In this document: in pieces, positions 43,023 to 50,412 of the stretch
Position numbering within the stretch: the stretch's first letter is position 1
Layout of the letters: each line of letters begins with the position of its first letter
Origin: Streptomyces sp. WMMB 322
GTDB taxonomy: Bacteria; Actinomycetota; Actinomycetes; Streptomycetales; Streptomycetaceae
Assembly: GCF_900090145.1 (NCBI RefSeq)
Contig: NZ_FMHI01000011.1
Span: 1 to 64,000, forward strand
Reading direction: 5' to 3'
DNA length: 64,000 nucleotides
Translations under genes and position numbers: made by a program
The notes under the pieces: generated by a model
Database searches by the model: none
The model's input: the letters and a program-made list of their open reading frames with translations, nothing else
What the model was told of the DNA's origin: nothing

Positions 43023-44230
43023 CGGCGCCGCCCCTCGGCCTCGGGCTGGTCGGCTGCGGATCGTTCGGGGCGTACGTCCTGGATGCCGTGGCCGGCCTGC
43101 CCGGCCTGCGCATCGCCGCCGTCGCCGATCCCGACGCCTCGCGCGCGAGGCCGCTCGGCGCACGGCACGGCGCGACGGTGTGCGACGGCCTCGGCTCCCT
43201 GCTCGCCACGGACGGCGTGGACGTGGTGGCCCTTGCCACCCCGCCAGCCACCCACGCCCGGATGGCCATCGGCGCTCTCCGCGCGGGCAAGCACGTCTTC
43301 TGCGAGAAGCCGCTGGCCACCACCACCGAGGACGCCGCCCGGGTGCGGGACGAGGTGAACCGTTCGCCGGGCACTCTCGCCGTCGACCACGTCCTTCGCT
43401 ACAACCCGCTGCTGCGTGCGCTGCAGCGGCTGACCGCGGAGGGACTCCTCGACCCGCCCCGCCGCTTCCTCTTCGAGAACGACGCGTCCGACGAAGACCT
43501 CGGCCCCGGCCACTGGTTCTGGGACCCCGCGCACAGCGGGGGCATCTTCATCGAGCACGGCGTCCACTTCTTCGACGCGGCCCGCGCGCTGCTCGGCAGC
43601 GAGCCCGAGTCGGTGAGCGCCACGGCCGTGCAGCGCCCGGGCGGCCCCGTCGACATGGTGATCGCGGACGCCGTGCACCCCGGCGGCGTCCTCGCCACCC
43701 ACCTGCACTCCTTCACCCACGCCCACCGGTGCGAGCGCCAGCTGATGCGCCTGGACCACGGCTTCGCCGAGTCGCGCATCACCGGGTGGATCCCGACGTA
43801 CGCGGCCGTCATCGCGTGGACGGACGAGGAGGGCGCAGCCCGGTGGGAGGAAATCCCTTCCAGGACCGCTGAGTTGCTTGCCGTTCCCGGCTTCCGCCCG
43901 CACGGCGGCGAACGCGTCGCCGTCACCGTGCACCGGGGCGCGGGCGGGACCCGTCCCGCCCGCGGCAGAGGCGTCGCACGCAGCGTCCCGCACCGCGCGG
44001 AGGCCGTGATCGACCTCGGCGGCGAGGCCCGCAAACCCCATGTGTACGCGGAGAGCGTGCGGGCCGCCGTCGCCGACCTGCTGCACTGCGCGGCGGACGG
44101 TTCCACACCGGTCGCCGGCGCGCACGCCGGCCTGACGGCGGTCGCCGCGGCCGAAGCGGCCACGCGTGCGGCAGCGACAGGGACCGGCCAGAGCGTCTCC
44201 GTGCCCGCGAGGGCTCAGCCGTCCTCGTAG
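43019..44230 (+). CDS. Gfo/Idh/MocA-family oxidoreductase
   Basis: This 403-residue NAD(P)-dependent enzyme has an N-terminal Rossmann domain (GLVGCGSFGAYVLDAV) and the family motif CEKPLA, with His in VDHVLRYNP. The C-terminal alpha/beta domain carries GIFIEHGVHFFD. It could oxidise the sugar or sugar product released by the GH130 enzyme. Its last 16 bases overlap the end of the convergent PNPOx-like gene. The end of the protein (Ala/Thr/Ser-rich) is loosely conserved. Confidence 0.83.
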   Translation: MTAPPLGLGLVGCGSFGAYVLDAVAGLPGLRIAAVADPDASRARPLGARHGATVCDGLGSLLATDGVDVVALATPPATHARMAIGALRAGKHVFCEKPLATTTEDAARVRDEVNRSPGTLAVDHVLRYNPLLRALQRLTAEGLLDPPRRFLFENDASDEDLGPGHWFWDPAHSGGIFIEHGVHFFDAARALLGSEPESVSATAVQRPGGPVDMVIADAVHPGGVLATHLHSFTHAHRCERQLMRLDHGFAESRITGWIPTYAAVIAWTDEEGAARWEEIPSRTAELLAVPGFRPHGGERVAVTVHRGAGGTRPARGRGVARSVPHRAEAVIDLGGEARKPHVYAESVRAAVADLLHCAADGSTPVAGAHAGLTAVAAAEAATRAAATGTGQSVSVPARAQPSS

Positions 44231-44724
44231 ACGGTGCTGTCCTCGTCGGCCCGCCGGATCGTGCGCAGCGCGTGGCCCGGGTGCCAGACCTGGAAGACGA
44301 TGTGGGGGTCCTCGATCGTGATCCGCACGGCCTCCGAGAGTTCCGCGCGGAAGAGGTGGAAGCGCTCGGGCACTTCGCCCTCCGCCGCACCGGCGGCGTA
44401 GCGTGCGAACTCCTCCGGGTCCGTCACCTCGACCGCGCGTCCGGAGATGCGCACGTCGCCGCCGCCCATTCCCGTACCCGTGCCGGGGTTGGCGTACATC
44501 GAGAAACGGGGGTCGCGGCGCAGGTCGAGCGCCTTGCGGGAGCCGATCATCATGCCCAGCCACAGCTCGTCCCCCCTGAAGTCACCCTCCAGGCCGGTCA
44601 GGCGGGGCGCCCCGTCGGGGCGGATGGTGGCGAGCACGTGGTGCTGGAAAGCCTGGAAGCGGGCTCGTACGGCGTCGGCGAACTCGGGTTCGGCGGCGCG
44701 GAAGGCCGCCCAGCTCTCGGTCAT
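44215..44724 (-). CDS. Pyridoxamine 5'-phosphate oxidase-like FMN-binding protein
   Basis: This 169-residue split-barrel protein has the flavin-binding pattern HHVLATIRPDGAPRLTGLEG, then the substrate-side GMMIGSRKALDLRRDPR. This group includes actinobacterial F420- or FMN-dependent reductases and PNPOx-like proteins of unknown substrate. ATG 44724 is used; an in-frame start at 44757 is possible. It is convergent with the oxidoreductase gene, with a 16-bp overlap of the coding ends. Confidence 0.75.
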   Translation of the reverse strand: MTESWAAFRAAEPEFADAVRARFQAFQHHVLATIRPDGAPRLTGLEGDFRGDELWLGMMIGSRKALDLRRDPRFSMYANPGTGTGMGGGDVRISGRAVEVTDPEEFARYAAGAAEGEVPERFHLFRAELSEAVRITIEDPHIVFQVWHPGHALRTIRRADEDSTVYEDG

Positions 44725-44771
44725 GCGTCCATGCTGCCGCCGATACCCGACATCCACCGTCCGGATTGCGT

Positions 44772-44940
44772 CCGCTGCGTGAGCCGTACCGGCTCAGGCA
44801 GCCGGCGATCCCGGCCGCTCGGGCGGGCTTCGCACCGGACGGCGCCCAGGACACCTACGACCTCGACGGACAGGGCACGCACATCCCGATCGTGCGCTAC
44901 GGACGGCCGTTGCCGGTCACGGGCAGCTGTTCGGTCTGAC
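44772..44940 (+). pseudogene. Possible decayed C-terminal gene fragment
   Basis: A short plus-strand frame ends with TYDLDGQGTHIPIVRYGRPL before TGA at 44938-44940. This reads like the end of a secreted or enzymatic protein rather than random GC DNA, since it has balanced hydrophobic, Tyr and Asp residues. I find no start or upstream domain and cannot name the family. Its end overlaps the 3' end of the HEAT gene on the other strand. Confidence 0.22.
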
Positions 44941-45549
44941 CGCCCTTCTGCGGGGCCGCCCCTGCGCCGCGGGGATGCGCGCCAGCGCGGCCTTCGCGAA
45001 CGGTGAGAGCCGGTGGTGCTCGGCAGCCGCCGCCAGCACCGCGATGGCGCGCCGGTCCCCCAGGGCGCCCAGGCCCTGCACGCACGCCTCGGCGATCGGC
45101 CAGTAGTGCACCGGTCCCATCAGCAGCCGTTGGAGGACGGAGATCAAAGTGGGCACGGACTCGGGCGCCCGTAACGCCGTGAGCAGCCGCACGGCGTGCA
45201 GCGCGTAGCCGGTGCGCAGTTCGTTCGTGGCCAGAGCGGCGGCGGCGCGTGCGGTACGGGGGTCCCTCAGCCGTGCCAGGGCGTGGGCGGCGGTGGCGCA
45301 GCGCACGGGGTCGCGGTAGTTCAGCATGAAGATCAAGGTCTCGAAGCTGCGCCTGTCCCCCGCGCTGCCGAGCGCGAACGCCGCAACTTCCCGTGCCCAC
45401 AACGGGCGTTGGCTCTCCGACAGCACGGACGCCAGTTCGTCCCGTGCCGCGGGAGTGTCCTCCCTCGCGAGTGCGACCAGCCGCTCGTACTCGACCGGGT
45501 CCGCCTCCGCCCGGACGCGATCGATCAACGATCGGAATGCGTCGGCCAC
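44917..45549 (-). CDS. HEAT-repeat protein
   Basis: This 210-residue all-helical protein has repeated antiparallel helix pairs: ALGSAGDRRSFETLIFMLNY, LARLRDPRTARAAAALATNE and LGALGDRRAIAVLAAAAEHH. These fit HEAT/PBS-lyase-type repeats used for protein binding. GTG 45549 follows GGAGGGAG. It is divergent from the hydroxyacyl-CoA dehydrogenase gene; an imperfect palindrome at 45615-45629 lies between. The C-terminal Arg-rich end runs into the possible gene remnant on the other strand. Confidence 0.75.
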   Translation of the reverse strand: MADAFRSLIDRVRAEADPVEYERLVALAREDTPAARDELASVLSESQRPLWAREVAAFALGSAGDRRSFETLIFMLNYRDPVRCATAAHALARLRDPRTARAAAALATNELRTGYALHAVRLLTALRAPESVPTLISVLQRLLMGPVHYWPIAEACVQGLGALGDRRAIAVLAAAAEHHRLSPFAKAALARIPAAQGRPRRRAVRPNSCP

Positions 45550-45921
45550 TTGCGCTCCCTCCCCCACGTGCTCCGTCCCACAGCCCTGGAAGAGCCATAC
45601 CCCTGGCGCATTGGTTACCCACGAGTTAAGCTGCTCGTCAGAGCGGCGCCCCCGCTCAGGCGGCCTGGTGACGCAGCCGCCCGAGAGAGAAGTCGGTTCG
45701 GCGGGGGTCCGGGACGCGGCGTACCGCCGCGGCAGTGCCCGGGCATGCACGCCTGTACGGAACGGCCCCTGGGACAGGGCCGGTTGACCCCGATTCCCGT
45801 CCGGCTTCCCGAATTCCCAGAGTTTCGAATCTGCTGCCTTGCAGCCGCGCCCCGCACCTCCCCGTGCTGTGCGCGCGGCCGGCACACCCCATTCGTCAGT
45901 CGTCACACCTGGAGTCCCGTG
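45550..45921. promoter_or_regulatory. Divergent regulatory region with candidate operator at 45615-45629
   Basis: This 372-bp region between divergent genes holds TTACCCACGAGTTAA, an imperfect 15-bp palindrome in a locally AT-rich spot. It is a candidate operator, perhaps for the nearby TetR protein. The rest, up to 45921, is GC-rich and has no gene. Confidence 0.35.
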
Positions 45922-47706
45922 ATGGACCGTCCGCCTCTGCACACCATCGCCGTCATCGGTCTCGGCACCATGGGCACCGGCATCGCCGACGTCCTCGCCC
46001 GGGCTGGCCGTGAAGTCATCGGCATCGACATCAGTGACGCCGCCGCACGTCACGCCACCGAAGCCTTCGAAGCCTCCACCGCTCGCGCCGTCCGGCGCGA
46101 GCGGATGACGGAGGCCGAGCGGCGGGACGCCCTGGCCCGCTTCCGCACCTCCACCGACCTGGAGGACGCCGCCGAGGCGGACCTCGTCATCGAGGTGGTG
46201 CCCGAGGACTACGACACCAAGTGCCAGGTCTTCGCGGCGCTCGACACCGTCGTCAAGCCGGACACGATCCTCGCGACGGGCACCAACGCACTCTCCGTCA
46301 CGCGGCTCGCGGCCGACTCGGACCGCCCCGAACGCGTGCTGGGACTGCACTTCTTCCACCCCGCGCAGGCGATGAAGCTCGTCGAAGTCGTCTCCTCGGT
46401 GCTCACCTCGCCGGAGGCCGTCACCGCCGTGACCGACCTTGCGCGCGAACTGGGCAAGGAGCCCGTCGCGGTCGGCGACCGGCCCGGATTCGTCGCCGAC
46501 GGGCTGCTGTTCGGCTACCTCAACCAGGCCGCCGCCATGTACGAGTCGCGCTACGCCAGCCGCGAGGACATCGACAGCGCGATGCGCCTCGGATGCGGGC
46601 TGCCGATGGGACCGCTGGCCCTGCTCGACCTCATCGGCATCGACACGGCACGCACCGTGCTGGACGCCATGTACGCCGACTCGCACGACCGGCTGCACGC
46701 GCCCGCACCGATCCTGCGGCAGCTGAGCGACGCCGGTCTGACGGGCCAGAAGGCAGGCCGGGGCTTCTACTCCTACGAGGCTCCCGGCTCGTCCGTCGTC
46801 GTCGCCGACTCCGAAACCCCGGACGGGGACGCCGCACGCACCGGGGGCCGTCCCGTCTCCACCGTCGGCGTCGCCGGCTCGGGCACCATGGCGAGCGGCA
46901 TCGCGGAGGTCTTCGCCAAGGCCGGATACGGGACGGTGCTGGCCGCACGCAGCGAGGAGAAGGCGCAGACGGCCAAGGACCGCATCGCCAAGTCCTTCGA
47001 GCGCGCGGTGAAGAAGGGCCGGATGAGCGAGGACGACCGGGTCGCCGCGCTCGGCCGCATCACCCCCGCCGGTTCGCTGGAGGCTCTGTCCGGCGTCGAC
47101 CTGGCCGTCGAGGCCGTCGCGGAGGACCTGGAGGTCAAGCGGGAACTCTTCGCCAGGCTCGACGAGGTGTGCAGGCCCGGCGCGGTGCTCGCCACGACCA
47201 CCAGTTCCCTCCCGGTGGTGGCCTGCGCCCGCGCCACGTCCCGACCGCAGGACGTCATCGGCATGCACTTCTTCAACCCGGCGCCGGCGATGAAGCTCGT
47301 CGAGGTCGTGCGCACGGTGCTGACCGGGGACGAGGCTCACGCCACGGTCCGCGAGGTCTGCGCAGGCATCCGCAAGCACCCCGTGGACTGCGGCGACCGC
47401 GCGGGGTTCATCGTCAACGCGCTGCTGTTCCCGTACCTCAACAACGCCGTGAAGATGGTCGAGCAGCACTACGCCTCGCTCGACGACATCGACGCGGCGA
47501 TGAGGCTCGGCGGAGGCTACCCGATGGGGCCCTTCGAACTGCTGGACGTCGTCGGGCTGGACGTCTCACTCGCCATCGAGCAGGTGCTGCACAGGGAGTT
47601 CCGCGACCCGGGGCTGGCGCCCGCGCCGCTGCTGGAACACCTGGTCGCGGCAGGCTGCCTGGGCCGCAAGACGGGGCGGGGATTCCGCGAGTACGCACGG
47701 CGGTGA
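45922..47706 (+). CDS. Duplicated 3-hydroxyacyl-CoA dehydrogenase
   Basis: This 594-residue protein carries two tandem copies of the 3-hydroxyacyl-CoA dehydrogenase fold. NAD-binding loops are at about 13-18 (GLGTMG) and about 319-324 (GSGTMA). The C-terminal copy keeps the active-site set: TSSL serines, MHFFNP with His449, KLVEV, and GFIVNALL with Asn. In the N-terminal copy the serine region reads GTNAL, His143 is followed by FFHP, and the Asn is replaced by Asp (GFVADGLL), so that half may be weakened or altered. It probably oxidises 3-hydroxybutyryl-CoA and feeds the ethylmalonyl-CoA pathway 5 kb downstream. ATG 45922 follows GGAG at eight bases. Confidence 0.82.
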   Translation: MDRPPLHTIAVIGLGTMGTGIADVLARAGREVIGIDISDAAARHATEAFEASTARAVRRERMTEAERRDALARFRTSTDLEDAAEADLVIEVVPEDYDTKCQVFAALDTVVKPDTILATGTNALSVTRLAADSDRPERVLGLHFFHPAQAMKLVEVVSSVLTSPEAVTAVTDLARELGKEPVAVGDRPGFVADGLLFGYLNQAAAMYESRYASREDIDSAMRLGCGLPMGPLALLDLIGIDTARTVLDAMYADSHDRLHAPAPILRQLSDAGLTGQKAGRGFYSYEAPGSSVVVADSETPDGDAARTGGRPVSTVGVAGSGTMASGIAEVFAKAGYGTVLAARSEEKAQTAKDRIAKSFERAVKKGRMSEDDRVAALGRITPAGSLEALSGVDLAVEAVAEDLEVKRELFARLDEVCRPGAVLATTTSSLPVVACARATSRPQDVIGMHFFNPAPAMKLVEVVRTVLTGDEAHATVREVCAGIRKHPVDCGDRAGFIVNALLFPYLNNAVKMVEQHYASLDDIDAAMRLGGGYPMGPFELLDVVGLDVSLAIEQVLHREFRDPGLAPAPLLEHLVAAGCLGRKTGRGFREYARR

Positions 47707-47790
47707 CGCGTCTGTGAAGCGGGACAACCGGTGGGGCGGGCTGCTTGAGCCTTCCGCAAGCGGCCCGCCCCCCGAGTACGTCACGGCATG

Positions 47791-47796
47791 TAACGT
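47791..47796 (+). promoter_or_regulatory. -10 element (TAACGT) of a leaderless TetR gene
   Basis: TAACGT lies seven bases before ATG 47804. There is no ribosome binding site. Confidence 0.55.
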
Positions 47797-47803
47797 TCCC
47801 CAC

Positions 47804-48592
47804 ATGTCAGACACCGCGAAGCCGTCCCGTTCGCCTGCCGCGTCCTCCCAGCGCCTCAGGATGCGACGCGAGTTGGCGGCGGCGGCGATGGAACTCTTCG
47901 CGACGAAGGGGTACGAGGCCACGACGGTCGACGAGATCGCCGCGACGGCGGGCGTCGCCCGGCGCACGTTCTTCCGGCACTTCCGCGCCAAGGAAGAGGC
48001 GATCTTCCCGGACCACGACGACACCCTCGTGCGGGCACAGGCCGTCCTGGAGGCCGCGCCCCCGCACGAGAACCCGCTCGACACGGTGTGCCGCGGCATC
48101 AAAGAGGTCATGCGGATGTACGCGGCGTCGCCCAAGGGCAGCGTCGAGCGCTACAAGCTGACACGGGAGGTGCCGGCGCTGCGCGAGCGCGAGATCGCCT
48201 CCGTCGCGCGCTACGAGCGGCTCTTCACCCGGTATCTGCTGGGCCACTTCGACGAGGCGGCACACCGCGACGGCGACGACGATCCGCTCCTCGCGGAGGT
48301 CGCCGCCTCGGCCGTCGTCACGGCGCACAACCACGTGCTGCGCCGGTGGCTGCGCGGCGGCGGAGTGGGCGATGTGGAAGCGCAGCTGGACCACGCGTTC
48401 GCGATCGTGCGCAGGACCTTCGGCACGGGTTTCGGAGCGAACCGCCTGGCGGTCCCGGAGCCCGCCGGAGGTGCGGACGGCACCGCCCGGGCCGCGACGA
48501 CGCGGGAGGACGAGGTGCTGGTCACCGTCGCCCGCACGGACGCTCCGATCGGCGAGATCATGCGCACGATCGAGGAGGCGCTGCGGGACTGA
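47804..48592 (+). CDS. TetR-family transcriptional regulator
   Basis: This 262-residue regulator has the TetR helix-turn-helix TTVDEIAATAGVARRTFFRH followed by FRAKEEAIF. The C-terminal ligand domain is longer than usual, with an extra tail of about 50 residues at the end. Its place between the hydroxyacyl-CoA dehydrogenase and the ethylmalonyl-CoA genes suggests an acyl-CoA-responsive repressor. It is probably transcribed without a leader from TAACGT at 47791. Confidence 0.85.
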   Translation: MSDTAKPSRSPAASSQRLRMRRELAAAAMELFATKGYEATTVDEIAATAGVARRTFFRHFRAKEEAIFPDHDDTLVRAQAVLEAAPPHENPLDTVCRGIKEVMRMYAASPKGSVERYKLTREVPALREREIASVARYERLFTRYLLGHFDEAAHRDGDDDPLLAEVAASAVVTAHNHVLRRWLRGGGVGDVEAQLDHAFAIVRRTFGTGFGANRLAVPEPAGGADGTARAATTREDEVLVTVARTDAPIGEIMRTIEEALRD

Positions 48593-48643
48593 GCCCCCGC
48601 CGGGGGCTGTGGACGCGCGCGCCGCTTCGGCGAAGCTGGCTCC

Positions 48644-49309
48644 ATGACCGACGACCGTGAAGTGGACGCGAACAGGCTGGCCTCCGAGTCGCTCGCCGAG
48701 AACGACCCGACGGGGTGGTTCGAGCGGCTGTACGCCCTGGCCGCCGCCGGCGAGGCGACGGTGCCGTGGGACCGCGGCGAGCCGAACGCGCTGCTGGCCG
48801 GCTGGGCAGAGCGGCAGGGCCTGGACGGGGCGGGGAAGCGGGCGCTCGTCGTCGGCTGCGGGCTCGGGCGGGACGCCGAATTCGTGGCGGGGCTCGGATT
48901 CCGTACGACCGCCTTCGACATCTCGCCGACCGCGGTCCGCGGCGCCCGTGAGCGCTTCCCCGACTCGGCCGTCGACTACGTCGTGGCCGACCTTCTGGAC
49001 CCGCCGGCGGAGTGGGCGGGTGCCTTCGACCTCGTCGTGGAATCGGTCACCGTGCAGTCCTTGCCCCTCCCGGTACGTGCCGAGGCGATCGGCAACGTGG
49101 TCCGCACGGTGGCGCACGGCGGGAGGCTGGTGGTCATCTCCGCCGCCCGCGAGGAGGGCGAGCAGGTAGACGGTCCGCCGTGGCCGCTCACCAGGTCCGA
49201 AGTGGAATCCTTCGCGGTCCGCGGCATGCGGACAGCGGAGGTCGAGCAGGTGCCCCACCCGGGCGACCCGCACGTTCTGCGGTGGCGGGCGGAGTTCCGG
49301 CGGGTGTGA
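48644..49309 (+). CDS. Class I SAM-dependent methyltransferase (TPMT-like)
   Basis: This 221-residue methyltransferase has motif I ALVVGCGLGRDAEFVAG, with the C-G-L-G-R-D variant seen in thiopurine/thiol methyltransferase-like enzymes, and VPWDRGEPN upstream. The next acidic residue is in FDISPTAV. The substrate is unknown. A bidirectional terminator at 49355-49389 separates it from the convergent secreted-protein gene. Confidence 0.78.
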   Translation: MTDDREVDANRLASESLAENDPTGWFERLYALAAAGEATVPWDRGEPNALLAGWAERQGLDGAGKRALVVGCGLGRDAEFVAGLGFRTTAFDISPTAVRGARERFPDSAVDYVVADLLDPPAEWAGAFDLVVESVTVQSLPLPVRAEAIGNVVRTVAHGGRLVVISAAREEGEQVDGPPWPLTRSEVESFAVRGMRTAEVEQVPHPGDPHVLRWRAEFRRV

Positions 49310-49354
49310 CCGAGGTGGCAGCGCGTGGCAGAGCGTGGCAGGGCCCGAACGGCA

Positions 49355-49389
49355 CGGGCCCGCGGGACGCAGCCGCCACCGCGGGCCCG
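49355..49389. terminator. Bidirectional terminator hairpin
   Basis: CGGGCCCGCGG (49355-49365) pairs perfectly with CCGCGGGCCCG (49379-49389) around a 13-base loop between convergent genes. Confidence 0.7.
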
Positions 49390-49408
49390 CCGGGCTGTGC
49401 GCCCTGCG

Positions 49409-50158
49409 TCAGGAGCGCTTCGAGGACGAAGCCTGCGTGCCGGGAGCGGCGCACTCCGCGGGGAGCTTCACCTTCCCGGGCTTGTGCACGAAGCTGTCCA
49501 GCTTCGCCCATTCGTCCAGTTCGGGGTCGTAGAGATTCTGGAGACCGAACTGCAGCAACTGCCAGAACGTCCCTCTGTTGCGCTCGTCGACATAGACGTC
49601 GGCGAGCGCGATCGGGAACCGCAACTCCAGCCCCGGAGGCCGCTCCGGCAGGACCACTCCGACTCTCCAGTGATTCACGTGCCGGGGCTTGTTCAGCCGG
49701 AGGGTCTCCCGTCCGACGAACCGTGAACCGGCGAGGAACCGGTTCAGCGTCCGCAGGTTGAAGCCGGGGATCTGCGAGCACGGATGCACGTTCAGGCCCG
49801 GCCACTTGAAGGTGATCGTGTAGAGCGTGTTGCGGTAGATCAGGTTCGTGAACCAGATCGGGTACTGCGGGCCTCCGGCGGTCATCTGGCTGTCGCCGTT
49901 CTTCCCCTCCCAGGTGAAGGGGACCGTGATGCCCAGGTCACGGACGATCCACTTGCCCTTGGCGCGGAAGTTCCGCGGGAGCTGAGGCGGCTGCGGAGTC
50001 TTCGACCCGCCGGGCTGCTCGGCCGCGGCGGCGACGGAGGACGGCGCCGGTGCGGCCCTCTTCTCGGCGCCGGCCGGCGAGAGGGCCGTCACCGAGACGG
50101 TGATCACTGTGGCGAGAGCGGCCGAGCAGGCCGCGCGACGTGTCCGTGTCCAACCCAT
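49409..50158 (-). CDS. Secreted protein of unknown function
   Basis: This 249-residue protein has an N-terminal signal peptide with twin-basic start (MGWTRTRRAACSAALATVIT), then a hydrophobic stretch ending near SPAGA. A Pro/Ala/Ser linker follows. The mature domain (about 70-245) has many aromatic residues and motifs such as YPIWFTNLIYRNTLYTITFK. I recognise no enzyme family. ATG 50158 has GAGGAG upstream. An upstream in-frame extension to 50380 is Arg-rich and rejected. It is divergent from the AMP-binding enzyme gene. Confidence 0.68.
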   Translation of the reverse strand: MGWTRTRRAACSAALATVITVSVTALSPAGAEKRAAPAPSSVAAAAEQPGGSKTPQPPQLPRNFRAKGKWIVRDLGITVPFTWEGKNGDSQMTAGGPQYPIWFTNLIYRNTLYTITFKWPGLNVHPCSQIPGFNLRTLNRFLAGSRFVGRETLRLNKPRHVNHWRVGVVLPERPPGLELRFPIALADVYVDERNRGTFWQLLQFGLQNLYDPELDEWAKLDSFVHKPGKVKLPAECAAPGTQASSSKRS

Positions 50159-50412
50159 GGGTCTCCTCGGCTTCGACTCGTGCGCCGTCGTGGCGCGGTA
50201 CCCGAACTCAACGAACGGATCCAGAGGTCCCCGGGCGGCCGGGAAACCAAAAGCAACGGGCGGACCACGGCCTGTTCGGCCGAGCCTTCGCACGGACGGA
50301 GGTCGCCCGCGCCCTCTCGGAGGGCGGATACCACGAACTTTCCGGGCATATCCGGCTGACCTCGGGAAGTCGGAAAGCACAGGGACAGGACCGAGCGGAC
50401 CAGGAGGACGCC

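Noticed and set aside
44680-44691. GAAC-N4-GTTC match (SOS-box-like)
   Set aside because: It lies well inside the PNPOx-like coding region and not near a promoter. It is expected by chance in GC-rich DNA.
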